Shown: piece after piece, positions 36,147 to 45,747 of the stretch
Layout of the letters: every line of letters starts with the position of its first letter
How positions within the stretch are numbered: position 1 is the stretch's first letter
NCBI RefSeq assembly: GCF_030506325.1
Contig: NZ_CP120683.1
Coordinates: forward strand, 5,035,001-5,099,000
Source: Tunicatimonas pelagia
GTDB lineage: Bacteria; Bacteroidota; Bacteroidia; Cytophagales; Cyclobacteriaceae
Direction: 5' to 3'
Length of the DNA: 64,000 bases
Notes under the pieces: generated by a model
Told to the model about the DNA's origin: nothing
The model's input: the letters and a program-made list of their open reading frames with translations, nothing else
Databases searched by the model: none
Made by a program: the position numbers and the translations under genes

Positions 36147-38222
36147 TCAGAATTTCACAATCACCTGAGCGCGGATGTCGGTGCGGGTGTTTCCGTCAAT
36201 GGCATCTACGCTGCTGCCAATCACGTTGCGGTCGGCGTATACGGTTCGGCCAATTTTTGTCCAGAAGCTCAAGTGGCGGTTTAGCTTGTAGCGAAGCACC
36301 CAGTAGGTGCGGGAACCCTGACCGGAGTAGGCGGGGATAGAAAAAGTGTACAGTAGATCGTGCTCGTAGAGATACTGGCGGGTATCGTACTCTTCAGCAT
36401 CAAACAGGGCAAAGCGCAGATCGGTCTTCCAGCGACCTCGCTGGTACGTAACATCCTGAGCGATAACCCAACCCCGGTCAGTCGCTTGGTTTAAACGATA
36501 AGCCGTCTGCTGCCAGCGGGTGTTCAGTCGCAATCCTTCTACCGGTGTATGCGTAATTCCCAGAGCTAGTTGCCGTTTGTTGCCGGGCAGCGGAACTCTT
36601 ACCGATAAGCTATCTAAGTCTACATTGATTGCCTTTTCTTCTTCTCGAAATTGAGCAAACAAACTCGTCCATCGGGTTAGTTGATAATCAAACCGAGCCA
36701 ATAGTTCGTGCCCGGTTGATGGAGCATCTACTCGAAACCGCAGCCAGGGAAAGCGGAAGTAGTCGTAATAAGCCGAGAGTGTAGCTTTTTTAAATGGTTC
36801 CATTCGTAAGCCCCAGTAAAACCCTTGTTCATTAATTGGGCGAGAGCCTTCACTCAAAGCATTTCCGTAAAAAGAATGAAAATCAGGTGAGTAATGTCGC
36901 AGCACCCAGGCCATTTCTACGGTAGAAGATAGCGAAGCACTTAGCCCGCCTACGGCACCCCAGCCTCCGCTGGCTGAACGAGCTGCTTCACCGAAAAAAT
37001 GGTAGTGTCGGTAGCGATAGTTGCCAAATACTCCCCAGGCTTCGTTGACTTTTCCGCTAAATTCGTGGAAGTTTCGTAGTTCATCGGAGCGTTGCCAGCG
37101 ATAGTCAAATGCAGTACGCACGTAGCTAACTCCAATTTGCCCGTTTCTACGGCGATTTTTAAGAAGCACATTTCCGCCGATCACTTGCTCCCGTGCCTGA
37201 TCTTGACTGTTTCTTTCACTTTCGGTACGATGCCACCCACTGGTTTGCAGTGATCGGAAATATAACGAGCTATCGGCTCGATTATGCAGTTTAGCATCCA
37301 ACCATTGGTTGGAGACAAAGGGAGTGAGTTCGAGCTGCATCTTACCAACATCCTGTTGAAGCGTAGCGGTTGCTCCCCGAAAGAACCCCGATTCAGTACT
37401 GGAAGTATACGGACGAAGCTGCGAGCGGGTACGCCCCACCGAAGTAACTGCGAAAGCACTCTTTCCCAGATTAAATCCCTGCCCCAGTAACAATCCCTGA
37501 CCGAACTGTAAGCTGTAATCTCCAATAAGTAGGTTTTCCAGCACGCCCCGATTTTGTATTTGCAGATGGTACGACTGAAAATCAGAGCCGTACTGCGATT
37601 GGGTAGGCTGCCACCGAATAGCTTCTCCGGCATCTTTTTCCAGTGTTAAGCCTAAGCTAAAATCATTTCGGCGGCTCACTCGCAAGCGAGTGTACAGTTG
37701 GGGCTTGCTGCCAATAAACGGAGCCGATAAAGATGGATCAGTGAGTGTATCTTGCGGAATAAAGCCTCGTTTGGTTTCCAGCGTAGTAGCTTGCCGTAGA
37801 ATAAGCAGCTTGTCAGCCCGTTGCCATCGTTCCGCCCACGATAGCGTATCTGTCGGAACAGCATTTACGGTAATAAACGGAAGCATCTGCTGGATAAGGT
37901 CGTGATTAAACGCGGGAATAAATTGTAACTCATACACCGTGCGTAAATCGCCGTAGCGTTGGCGATAGTGGAGCAGATTGCTGATTTGCCGACTACTGAG
38001 GAAAAACAATTCTTGTAGCCCTTCCTCATCAGCCTGGTTGAGATTGATGGGTTGGGTATACAGTTGATACAATATTTCGTACTGTTCCTCGTAGGCTACA
38101 TCTTCGTCCTGCTGAGTAAATAGGTTTTCCAGCAACGTCTCGAACGCTCGCTCGGGAGAGGATTGAGCCTGAACCATCCGAGTCAAACCAAAGACTAAAA
38201 GAATAGTAACCGAAACTCGCAT
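36147..38222 (-). CDS. Helix-hairpin-helix protein with an outer-membrane barrel-like C-terminus
   Basis: The 691-residue protein has a signal peptide (MRVSVTILLVFGLTRMVQAQ). A ComEA-like helix-hairpin-helix pair follows at about 50-125: INLNQADEEGLQELFFLSS, then LRTVYELQFIPAFNHDLI. From about 150 to the end the sequence is a series of amphipathic beta strands rich in Tyr, Trp and Arg, with short turns, ending RTDIRAQVIVKF. That terminal aromatic residue suits BAM-inserted barrels. Such proteins are conserved in Cytophagales, often annotated only by the HHH domain. HHH pairs usually bind DNA backbone non-specifically. It is coupled to the PorV/Q-like gene by a 1-bp stop/start overlap. Confidence 0.78.
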   Translation of the reverse strand: MRVSVTILLVFGLTRMVQAQSSPERAFETLLENLFTQQDEDVAYEEQYEILYQLYTQPINLNQADEEGLQELFFLSSRQISNLLHYRQRYGDLRTVYELQFIPAFNHDLIQQMLPFITVNAVPTDTLSWAERWQRADKLLILRQATTLETKRGFIPQDTLTDPSLSAPFIGSKPQLYTRLRVSRRNDFSLGLTLEKDAGEAIRWQPTQSQYGSDFQSYHLQIQNRGVLENLLIGDYSLQFGQGLLLGQGFNLGKSAFAVTSVGRTRSQLRPYTSSTESGFFRGATATLQQDVGKMQLELTPFVSNQWLDAKLHNRADSSLYFRSLQTSGWHRTESERNSQDQAREQVIGGNVLLKNRRRNGQIGVSYVRTAFDYRWQRSDELRNFHEFSGKVNEAWGVFGNYRYRHYHFFGEAARSASGGWGAVGGLSASLSSTVEMAWVLRHYSPDFHSFYGNALSEGSRPINEQGFYWGLRMEPFKKATLSAYYDYFRFPWLRFRVDAPSTGHELLARFDYQLTRWTSLFAQFREEEKAINVDLDSLSVRVPLPGNKRQLALGITHTPVEGLRLNTRWQQTAYRLNQATDRGWVIAQDVTYQRGRWKTDLRFALFDAEEYDTRQYLYEHDLLYTFSIPAYSGQGSRTYWVLRYKLNRHLSFWTKIGRTVYADRNVIGSSVDAIDGNTRTDIRAQVIVKF

Positions 38223-39025
38223 TACCGCTCTAGTTTGTAGGCTAACGACAACTGATGCGACAGGCCTAATTCACTGTGGGTACGTAGAGCATAATCAATC
38301 TGTAGCAAGCGGTGATTCAAGCCCAAACCAAAAAATTGCTGAAAGTGAGCTGTCTGCACTCCGCAGCGAAAGTTGATCTTTTTCATCGCTGTATACTCCG
38401 CCCCAAACTTTGCGTTGGTATTTTGTTGCACTTGATGCTCTACCTCAGCTATCAAACGAATGGTCTCAGTCGGGCGATAGTTTAGCCCGGTTTGCACTAG
38501 CGTAGGAATCTTCTCTTCGGTAAAGCGGGATTTTCTGGCCTGAGTCAAATTAGTAATCTGCATTCCGAAGGTTAGCTCAGAAGAAAGCTGAGTAGTTCCG
38601 CCCACATCTACCGCAGTAGTGAAGCGAGTGCCGACCGTCTCGATATGATACTGATACCCATTGAGGCGCAGCCCGAAACTAAACTGACCGACTTGGTGGC
38701 TGAACCCTAGCGCAATTTGGTCTTCGCTGTACAAAGCATCGCCAAAACGGTACACACTCAAGCTTCCTACTCCGAAATTCATCGGTTTAACGATTCCTAC
38801 TCCAGCGGCGTGTAGTCCTTCTGAAAAGCCAAAGCGGTTTTCGTAGCCAGCTACCAGCGTAGTTTGTTTGACCCCAGCCAACCCTCCCACGTTATAAAAC
38901 ACCGACCAGGCATCGCGTTGAGCTACTCCGGCCTCGCCTAAACCAGCAGCCGAGCCACCTAGCGACTGGGCAAAACTCAGGTAGCTACTGAGCATCAATA
39001 GCGCGAAGATGACAAAGATTTTCAT
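38222..39025 (-). CDS. PorV/PorQ-like outer-membrane barrel protein
   Basis: The 267-residue product has a signal peptide (MKIFVIFALLMLSSYLSFAQ). Its N-terminus (SLGGSAAGLGEAGVA, then AWSVFYNVGGLAGV) is characteristic of the PorV/PorQ/FadL-like families of Bacteroidota. Repeated beta strands of alternating hydrophobicity continue to the end (LSHQLSLAYKLER). PorV and PorQ assist T9SS surface attachment or release of cargo; other members are of unknown function. The gene is first in the order of transcription, followed by the helix-hairpin-helix barrel. It is divergent from the large lamin-tail protein, with 91 bp between starts. Confidence 0.8.
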   Translation of the reverse strand: MKIFVIFALLMLSSYLSFAQSLGGSAAGLGEAGVAQRDAWSVFYNVGGLAGVKQTTLVAGYENRFGFSEGLHAAGVGIVKPMNFGVGSLSVYRFGDALYSEDQIALGFSHQVGQFSFGLRLNGYQYHIETVGTRFTTAVDVGGTTQLSSELTFGMQITNLTQARKSRFTEEKIPTLVQTGLNYRPTETIRLIAEVEHQVQQNTNAKFGAEYTAMKKINFRCGVQTAHFQQFFGLGLNHRLLQIDYALRTHSELGLSHQLSLAYKLER

Positions 39026-39116
39026 AGAACCTTACCCAAGTGTCAAGAGAGAGCAATATCAACCATTTGGGGATGGATCACATGGTAAATTGCATGACTA
39101 TCCTACGGATGTAAAG

Positions 39117-42100
39117 ATGGGCACGAAATTGAAAGAAACGGTTTGGGTTCTCGCCTGCTTACTGCTGACTCAGCGTACCTTAGCGCAGGTAACTGATAAC
39201 TTTTCGGATGGGGACTTTACGACCAATCCGGTTTGGAGTGGGGAAACTACTAAGTTTGAAGTACTGGCGGAGCAATTACATTTGAATGATACCGATGCTA
39301 CCGGAGAAGCCTACCTCAGTACTTCTAGCCAAGCTATCGCCAATGCCGAATGGAATTTTTACGTGGAAATCTCGGAGAACCCTACTAGTGCTAACTTTAC
39401 CTCAGTGTATCTGGTATCTGATCAGGCGAACTTAGCTGATGATTTGAGTGGCTATTTCGTAAAAATTGGTAATACCAGCGATGAGGTCAGCCTTTATCGG
39501 CAAGATGGCAGCACTGAAACGGAAATTATTGATGGTTTAGACGACCGCGTAGATACTAAACCAGTACAAATCGAGATAAAAGTTACGCGAGACACTAACG
39601 GGAACTGGGAGCTGAGTTCGCGACCAATAGGAGAAATCAGCTTTGTCATAGAAGGCTCAGTTATGGATGATACGCATACCGTTTCTAACTATTTCGGAGT
39701 GCATTGTAAGTATACCGCTACCCGGAGCGATGCGTTTTACTTTGACAACATCTTGATTACGGGCACTCCCCAACCGGATACGCGGAAACCATTCGTAACT
39801 GATCTATCAGCTCCATCAAACAACCAACTAAATCTCCAATTCTCCGAAGCAGTAAACACCGCCGTAGCCGAAACAACTACGAATTATGTGCTCAATGGCC
39901 ATGCTATTACAGCTGCTTCACTAGCTGGAAATGAAGTTGCGCTCTCGGTGAACTCCGCTCTGGCAAACGCTACTGATTACACGCTGACCGTTCGGAACAT
40001 TCAGGATGAAGCCGGAAATGTATTGACTGATACTACCCTCAACTTTTTTTACTTTGAACCAGTCTCAGCCCAGCGGAATGATGTAATTATTTCGGAATTG
40101 ATGCCTGACCCCAACCCGGTGAAAGCCGATTTGCCGGACGCGGAGTTCGTAGAAATCTATAATCGCAGTGGAAACCCATTTGATTTGCAAGATTTGTCGT
40201 TGAATGATAAACTATTACCACCGTATATTCTGCGCCCTCAGCAGTTTGTTGTTTTGTGTGCTTCGGCCGATAGTGCTTCGTTGGCACCGTTTGGTCAGGT
40301 AATAGGCTTAGATAGCTGGCCGACCTTGCCCAACAGCGGAACTCGACTTGTTTTACGGAATGCTACGTCAATGGTAATTGATTCACTGGCTTACTCCGCT
40401 ACCGAAGTGGTGGGAGGTACTTCGCTAGAACGAATTTCCGAGACAACGCCCTGCGATCAGCGTATCAATTTAGCGCTCTCTCTGGCTGAACGGGGAGGAA
40501 CACCGGGTGAAACCAATACAATTATTAGTCAGAAAGATACTCATGCACCCCGATTGTTAAGCATTCAACCCCGTAATGACACGCTAAAATTATTTTTTGA
40601 CGAACGAGTTGCCGATGAAAGCCTTCAAACTGAGTTGATACAAATTCAGCCCGAACAAACGGTGGCGCAAATTGTACGCGATGCGATTGATGAAAAGATA
40701 CTCTACGTTCTACTCGCCGAGCCACTGGTTACCAATACCACCTATTCCCTCACCTTCGCCAATACTCAGGACTGCTACGGAAACATTTCCCCTTCTCAAA
40801 CAGCCTCCTTCTACTTTGACAATGAACCACCCACGTTACTAAGAGCAGTGGTGCGCGATACCGCTGAGGTAGCGTTAATCTTTTCTGAGAAAGTCGCAAC
40901 GCAATTAATCGAGGATGAAGATAATTACTGGTTAGATAGCGTGTCCAACACTCCCAGATTTGCAATTATTGGTCAAGATAGCGCGTCGGTACTGCTGCGG
41001 TTTCTAGTCTCACTAGCTGACGGGCAAAACCATCAGCTTACGCTCACCCGCTGGGAAGATTCATACGGTAATCCGGGAGACACGCTGACCGTTAATTTGC
41101 GCTACCAGCAAGATATTGATACGGTGCTGGTGGAAAGTGAGTATCAACTTGAGGTTCATTTATCCGAACCAATATTGCCAGAATCTGTAAGTGAGGTAAT
41201 GAATTACGAGATAGACCGACGGGTGGGGCATCCACAAGCGGCCTTCATAGATCGTAGTCATCCGAACGTTATCCACCTGATTCTGGCTAATCCACTTTCA
41301 GAAAATCGGGAACATGAGTTACGGATTGACCTACTACAAGATGAGCAAAATGGAGTATTGAGCACACCAGCTTACCGCTTCTACTTTGATCGTCGTTCGC
41401 CGGGCGTAGATTCAGTTGTGGCGATTACCGAGCGTACGCTGCTCGTGTATTTTGATGAAAAGGTAGACTCACTAACTGCAACCAATGCGCTCCATTACCA
41501 ACTATCGGATTACAAAGTGGAGCAAGTTGAACTGAAAGGAAATAGGCAAGTAGCACACTTACAGCTAGACACTGCGCTGGTGCCCGAAGTTGCGTATGAG
41601 TTAGAAATAGTAGGTATTGCCGACCTCTCCGGGAATATTATCACTAGTCCCAAAGGTAAATCCTTTGTCTACGACCAGCGACCACCCGCGTTACTATCGG
41701 GGAAAATGGTGAACCCTTTCGAGCTACGGCTGTATTTCTCCGAAGCAGTACAAACTGTTTCCGTCAATAATTTTCAACTGGAAACGATCGGCTCTCCTGA
41801 CAGTGTCTGGGTATCTCGACTACGAGCAGGTGAAGTACGGTTGTTCTTTGCCGAACCACTACCTACTGAAGAAATTACACTTACTGCTACGAGTATTACT
41901 GATCTGCGAGGAAATCGTCAGCCAGAACCGTTAAGAACAACAATTAATAATACTCAAACCACACTTGGTCAGATTATCGTACTATCTCCTACTGATTTAC
42001 AGCTAAGTTTTACCCAAGGTATTGATGAAACGGTGATGCTAAACTTCACTCAGTATTTGGTTAACGAGGTGTATTCGCCCACTGAAGTAACTGCGATTGG

Positions 42101-44144
42101 TCGACGACCTTACGCAGTGCATCTGACATTTGACCGCCCTCTTCAAGCTGATGTCAACTACCAACTAACCATCAGTGAACTGGTAAATGATGAAGGGCAG
42201 CGCGTAATTGGCGTTCAGGATTCTTTTATTTACCAAACCCAGATAGAACATATTGAAGCGGAAGAACGGGCATTACTGCTGCATTTTCAAGTTCCGCTGG
42301 ATTCAAGTTTAGCGGTGCAGTTAATGCATTATCAATTAGGACAAACCCATCCGGCAGCGGCCATTTGGGTAGGTGAGCAAACTATTCGATTAGTATTTGA
42401 AGAATCGCTTGAGCCCCTGACTCGTTACGAGTTTTTGCTATCCGGTTTGAAAGACATTGATGGAGATGTGATTCCAGCATCAACGCACACGGTGGGGCTA
42501 GGCCGTACGCCCAATTTCAACGAACTGCTGATTACCGAGATTATGGCCGACCCCACTCCCGCCGTGGGCTTACCGGAAGTAGAGTACCTGGAATTGTACA
42601 ATGCCTCGGATGAGTTACTTAGCACTAACGGACTGCGCTTAGCGGATGCTATGTCTTCTACCTTGTTACGATCAGCGTTATTACTTCCGGGTGAATACTT
42701 AATCGTTAGTGCCAATGCTGACCAGCCCAAGCTAGCCTCCCGGGGGCGCACAATGGGTATCACTAGCTTTCCTTCGCTGAATAGTAGTGGCGACCAGCTT
42801 AGCATTACTGATGCCTACGGAAGTGAGGTTTTCTCAGTATCATATTCGGATGACTGGTACAACGATGCGGAGAAAAAGCAAGGTGGCTGGTCGTTAGAAA
42901 TGATTGACTATACGCATCCCTGCGGTGAGCAGGATAATTGGACTGCTTCCGTAGATGAAAACGGTGGTACTCCCGGCCGGGTAAATTCGGTAAACCAATC
43001 CAATCCCGATAATCAAGCCCCGGTATTGCAAACCGCCTTTGCTGAATCAGCTACCGAGGTAGCTCTTCTGTTCAGCGAAAAATTAGATCCTTCGTCTTTT
43101 GAAGATGGACAAATAAGCATCAGTAGCGAGGTAACAGTTGATACTATAGTGTGGAAATCTGACCGAAAATCGGCTACTGCCCACTTGATTGATTCACTGC
43201 AAACCCAAGTAGCGTATACCATTCGGGCGAACCAACTGTACGATTGCAGTGGAAACTTGATAGACGATCAAGCAGTGTCGCTAGTATTATCCGAAGAGGC
43301 TACTATGGGTGATGTTCTGCTGAGCGAATTACTATTTTACCCTCGTTCGGGTGGAGTGCGTTTCGTAGAAATTTATAACCATTCGGATAAGCCGATCAAT
43401 CTCAAAGATTGGCAGCTGGCTAATTCAGAAGGCGACTCCCTAGCAAATCTTTCAGTTATTACTACAGAAAATTATCAGTTGAACCCCCAGCAGTACTTAG
43501 CCCTTACCGAAGATGCCACTACGCTGGTTGGTGATTATCCATCGGCATCGGAAGGAAATATTCTGGTAGTGGATGCCTTGCCGAGTTTACCTTCTGGTGC
43601 CGGAAATGTAGCTTTGCATTCGCTCAGTGGTGAGCGAATGCAGTTTTTGATCTACGACGAAGATTGGCACCATCCGATACTGGAAGATAAGCGGGGAGTT
43701 TCTCTGGAACGTATTCAGTGGAGTGCTCCGGTTAACGACCGTAATAACTGGCAGTCGGCGGCTCAGACGGTAGGTTTTGCCACTCCAGGTTACGTCAATT
43801 CGCAGTTGTCAACGGTCAGTCCGATACCGGCCGCACTATCAGTAGAGCCCCGAGTGTTTACTCCCGACCAAGACGGTTTTCAAGACTACACCCAAATTCT
43901 TTATCGTTGGCCCAATGCGGGTAACGTAGCTAATGTGATTGTCTTTGACAGTCAGGGGCAAAAAGTGAAACATTTGGCTCGGAACACTACTTTAGCTGAA
44001 GAAGGCTTTCTACGGTGGGATGGCACCGATGATGCTGGGCAGCAACTTGCTACCGGGTATTATATCATTTATTTTGAGGTGTTTCATACCAATGGGCAGG
44101 TTTCCGGGTTAAAAGAACGAGTAGTGCTGGGTAGACCTTTTTAA
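39117..44144 (+). CDS. Giant secreted protein with lamin-tail and Ig-like domains
   Basis: The start is at ATG 39117 (1675 residues), which begins a clear signal peptide (MGTKLKETVWVLACLLLTQ, cleavage after LAQ). An upstream ATG at 39009 would add 36 residues and cross the divergent promoter. After a lectin/LamG-like N-domain, Ig-like repeats with LYFSEAV/VYFDEKV and DxxGN cores (SbsA/Big_5 style) alternate with three lamin-tail domains. The lamin-tail domains start near 320 (VIISELMPDPNP), 1135 (LLITEIMADPTP) and 1397 (LLSELLFYP). The C-terminus (about 1580-1675) is FlgD-like (FTPDQDGFQDYTQI, LRWDGTDDAGQQLATGYY), close to T9SS type B sorting domains. It likely sits on the cell surface. Lamin-tail domains in bacteria often accompany nucleases, but none is visible. 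Confidence 0.82.
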   Translation: MGTKLKETVWVLACLLLTQRTLAQVTDNFSDGDFTTNPVWSGETTKFEVLAEQLHLNDTDATGEAYLSTSSQAIANAEWNFYVEISENPTSANFTSVYLVSDQANLADDLSGYFVKIGNTSDEVSLYRQDGSTETEIIDGLDDRVDTKPVQIEIKVTRDTNGNWELSSRPIGEISFVIEGSVMDDTHTVSNYFGVHCKYTATRSDAFYFDNILITGTPQPDTRKPFVTDLSAPSNNQLNLQFSEAVNTAVAETTTNYVLNGHAITAASLAGNEVALSVNSALANATDYTLTVRNIQDEAGNVLTDTTLNFFYFEPVSAQRNDVIISELMPDPNPVKADLPDAEFVEIYNRSGNPFDLQDLSLNDKLLPPYILRPQQFVVLCASADSASLAPFGQVIGLDSWPTLPNSGTRLVLRNATSMVIDSLAYSATEVVGGTSLERISETTPCDQRINLALSLAERGGTPGETNTIISQKDTHAPRLLSIQPRNDTLKLFFDERVADESLQTELIQIQPEQTVAQIVRDAIDEKILYVLLAEPLVTNTTYSLTFANTQDCYGNISPSQTASFYFDNEPPTLLRAVVRDTAEVALIFSEKVATQLIEDEDNYWLDSVSNTPRFAIIGQDSASVLLRFLVSLADGQNHQLTLTRWEDSYGNPGDTLTVNLRYQQDIDTVLVESEYQLEVHLSEPILPESVSEVMNYEIDRRVGHPQAAFIDRSHPNVIHLILANPLSENREHELRIDLLQDEQNGVLSTPAYRFYFDRRSPGVDSVVAITERTLLVYFDEKVDSLTATNALHYQLSDYKVEQVELKGNRQVAHLQLDTALVPEVAYELEIVGIADLSGNIITSPKGKSFVYDQRPPALLSGKMVNPFELRLYFSEAVQTVSVNNFQLETIGSPDSVWVSRLRAGEVRLFFAEPLPTEEITLTATSITDLRGNRQPEPLRTTINNTQTTLGQIIVLSPTDLQLSFTQGIDETVMLNFTQYLVNEVYSPTEVTAIGRRPYAVHLTFDRPLQADVNYQLTISELVNDEGQRVIGVQDSFIYQTQIEHIEAEERALLLHFQVPLDSSLAVQLMHYQLGQTHPAAAIWVGEQTIRLVFEESLEPLTRYEFLLSGLKDIDGDVIPASTHTVGLGRTPNFNELLITEIMADPTPAVGLPEVEYLELYNASDELLSTNGLRLADAMSSTLLRSALLLPGEYLIVSANADQPKLASRGRTMGITSFPSLNSSGDQLSITDAYGSEVFSVSYSDDWYNDAEKKQGGWSLEMIDYTHPCGEQDNWTASVDENGGTPGRVNSVNQSNPDNQAPVLQTAFAESATEVALLFSEKLDPSSFEDGQISISSEVTVDTIVWKSDRKSATAHLIDSLQTQVAYTIRANQLYDCSGNLIDDQAVSLVLSEEATMGDVLLSELLFYPRSGGVRFVEIYNHSDKPINLKDWQLANSEGDSLANLSVITTENYQLNPQQYLALTEDATTLVGDYPSASEGNILVVDALPSLPSGAGNVALHSLSGERMQFLIYDEDWHHPILEDKRGVSLERIQWSAPVNDRNNWQSAAQTVGFATPGYVNSQLSTVSPIPAALSVEPRVFTPDQDGFQDYTQILYRWPNAGNVANVIVFDSQGQKVKHLARNTTLAEEGFLRWDGTDDAGQQLATGYYIIYFEVFHTNGQVSGLKERVVLGRPF

Positions 44145-44145
44145 T

Positions 44146-44222
44146 GATTAGTGAATGATGACTAATGAATAATGGCATATTCTGTAGTTATTATTCACCA
44201 ATCATTATTCATTAATCATTGG
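44146..44222. repeat. Word-repeat intergenic element (AATGATTAGTGAATGATGAC), two arms
   Basis: The left arm, about 44144-44176, is built on AATGATTAGTGAATGATGAC. It is approximately complementary to the right arm, about 44190-44221, containing ACCAATCATTATTCATTAATC. The element fills the spacer between the giant protein and the AlbA_2 gene and shares vocabulary with 16309-16391. Confidence 0.65.
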
Positions 44223-44230
44223 TTTAAGCT

Positions 44231-44863
44231 ATGAAGAAACTTAAGAAGCTGATTCATCAAGGTGAGGGAGAGCGGTTGGATTTCAAGCAAAAGATTACTG
44301 ATCCTTATAAAATTGCTAAAACCATCGCATCATTCGCCAATACCAAGGGTGGTAAAATTCTGGTGGGGGTGCGGGACGATAAAACCATTATGGGCGTTGA
44401 TCCCGAAGAAGAAAAATATACGCTAGAAACGGCAGCTCAATTCTACTGCGACCCACCGATAACTCTTCAATTCAAAGAAGTAGAAGATGAGGAAGAGGAC
44501 ATTACGGTACTGGAGGTAACGATTCCCGAAAGTTGGGAGAAACCGCATTTTGTGCGGGACAAAAACGAGCGACGGCTAGTGTACATCCGCCAGCGTGACA
44601 AAAGTATTCCCGCCGGAAAAACGATGGTTGACCTCATGCGAAAAGGGGAGCTGCCTGATAACCAAGTCAACCTAGCGCATTTAGACCATAACGAGCGCAA
44701 ACTACTGTCTTTTCTAGAACGCCATGAACGAGTGACGCTTAAACAGTTTATGCAGATTGTGAACATCTCCCGTCGTCGGGCTTTACGAATTCTACATCAC
44801 CTCACTCGAGAAGGTGCAATTCGTATGCACGAGCAAGAGAAAGAACCGTATTATACTTTGTGA
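44231..44863 (+). CDS. AlbA_2 (Schlafen-like) domain protein with C-terminal winged helix
   Basis: The 210-residue protein has an AlbA_2 domain at about 10-140. Its typical text is GEGERLDFKQKITDPYKIAKTIASFANTKGG split around ILVGVRDDKTIMGV, and a basic VYIRQRDKSIPAG segment follows. The C-terminal ~65 residues look like a winged helix (LLSFLERHERVTLKQFMQI, NISRRRALRILHHLTREG). AlbA_2 proteins bind nucleic acid or nucleotides and are usually annotated as putative DNA-binding or ATP-binding regulators; some belong to defence-related genes. No helicase or other C-terminal effector is fused here. The pseudogene remnant downstream reads in the same direction. Confidence 0.85.
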   Translation: MKKLKKLIHQGEGERLDFKQKITDPYKIAKTIASFANTKGGKILVGVRDDKTIMGVDPEEEKYTLETAAQFYCDPPITLQFKEVEDEEEDITVLEVTIPESWEKPHFVRDKNERRLVYIRQRDKSIPAGKTMVDLMRKGELPDNQVNLAHLDHNERKLLSFLERHERVTLKQFMQIVNISRRRALRILHHLTREGAIRMHEQEKEPYYTL

Positions 44864-44916
44864 GTCAGGACGAAACGCAGGTTTTTGCGTATCTCGTAAA
44901 GCAATAAATACGTCAT

Positions 44917-45177
44917 ATGGATTTTTAGAAACAGTTTGACCAATTTCAGCAAAACATAAATGCCCGTTTCTGGTGAATAGATAAAAAATTAGGAATTGTT
45001 GATAAGCGAGTGGGGCAAGCCGAGACCAGTATAGTTGAACTAAAAGCTCAAATATCACTAATGCGAGAAGGGGGCAATGACTTTCGGGATGAGCTACAAG
45101 AGTAAGGTGATGAAATGGCGGATTTTATGTCGTACATGGCAGAATTTAGCCGAAATCAGGGGCAGTATTACGTATAA
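44917..45177 (+). pseudogene. Decayed coiled-coil protein remnant with three in-frame stops
   Basis: One frame from ATG 44917 to TAA 45175 reads as protein-like text broken by TAG (44926), TGA (44974) and TAA (45103). Between stops it gives KQFDQFQQNINARFW, IDKKLGIVDKRVGQAETSIV... and GDEMADFMSYMAEFSRNQGQYYV. The heptad-like pattern of hydrophobic and charged residues continues across the TGA without a frame change. That is better explained by a nonsense-decayed gene than by random sequence. No family is recognised. The rest of the 326-bp spacer (44864-44916) shows nothing else. The SRPBCC gene begins 12 bp later. Confidence 0.45.
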
Positions 45178-45189
45178 TTTACTACCAAT

Positions 45190-45654
45190 ATGCTCGAGAT
45201 AGCTAAAAATATTCAGGTCAGTGTCTCTTCCGATCAAGCATTCCATAAGTTCTTACACGAATTTAATAATTGGTGGCCTAGAGAGTACACCTGGTCACGG
45301 GATAAGCTTATTGAGATTCGGATAGATGCGCGAGTAGGCGGACTGTGTACCGAAGTTGGCCCTTACGAGTTTCGTTGCGATTGGGGTAGGGTAACCGAGT
45401 TAGTTACCAATCAGAAAATTGGTTTAAAGTGGCAGATAAGCCCAAAGCGTGAACCAGTACCTGACCCTGAGCAAGCGAGTACTATAGAAATAAAGTTTGC
45501 TGAGAATCAGGGAGGAACGCTTATGGAACTTGTGCACCAAGATTTTGAGAGGCACGGGGCTGGGATAGAAGAATATCGGGATGCTATGGACAGTGAATAC
45601 GGTTGGGATTATATCTTGAAATGCTATCAGACCTACTGCAAGCAAAGTTCCTGA
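45190..45654 (+). CDS. SRPBCC (AHSA1/START-like) domain protein
   Basis: The 154-residue cytoplasmic protein matches the activator-of-Hsp90/START-like ligand-binding fold. The N-terminal strand is IAKNIQVSVSSDQAFHKF, followed by WWPREYTWSRD, the central YEFRCDWGRVTELVTNQKIGLKW, and a long C-terminal helix WDYILKCYQTY. These helix-grip proteins hold a hydrophobic ligand in the cavity under the C-terminal helix; specific ligands differ widely. The GAGIEEYRDAMDSEYGWD segment is typical of environmental polyketide-cyclase-like or AHSA1 proteins. It stands alone, and the next gene begins 93 bp later. Confidence 0.82.
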   Translation: MLEIAKNIQVSVSSDQAFHKFLHEFNNWWPREYTWSRDKLIEIRIDARVGGLCTEVGPYEFRCDWGRVTELVTNQKIGLKWQISPKREPVPDPEQASTIEIKFAENQGGTLMELVHQDFERHGAGIEEYRDAMDSEYGWDYILKCYQTYCKQSS

Positions 45655-45747
45655 AAGCTCCGGCATACGGTCGCTGAACAATTTACCTCTTCCACTTCCC
45701 CAAAAATTATGTAACTTAGAGGGATAACCTAAAACACTTTCCTTCAT

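Noticed and set aside
39009-39116. N-terminal extension of the lamin-tail protein from ATG 39009
   Set aside because: It would overlap the divergent gene and displace the signal peptide from the N-terminus.
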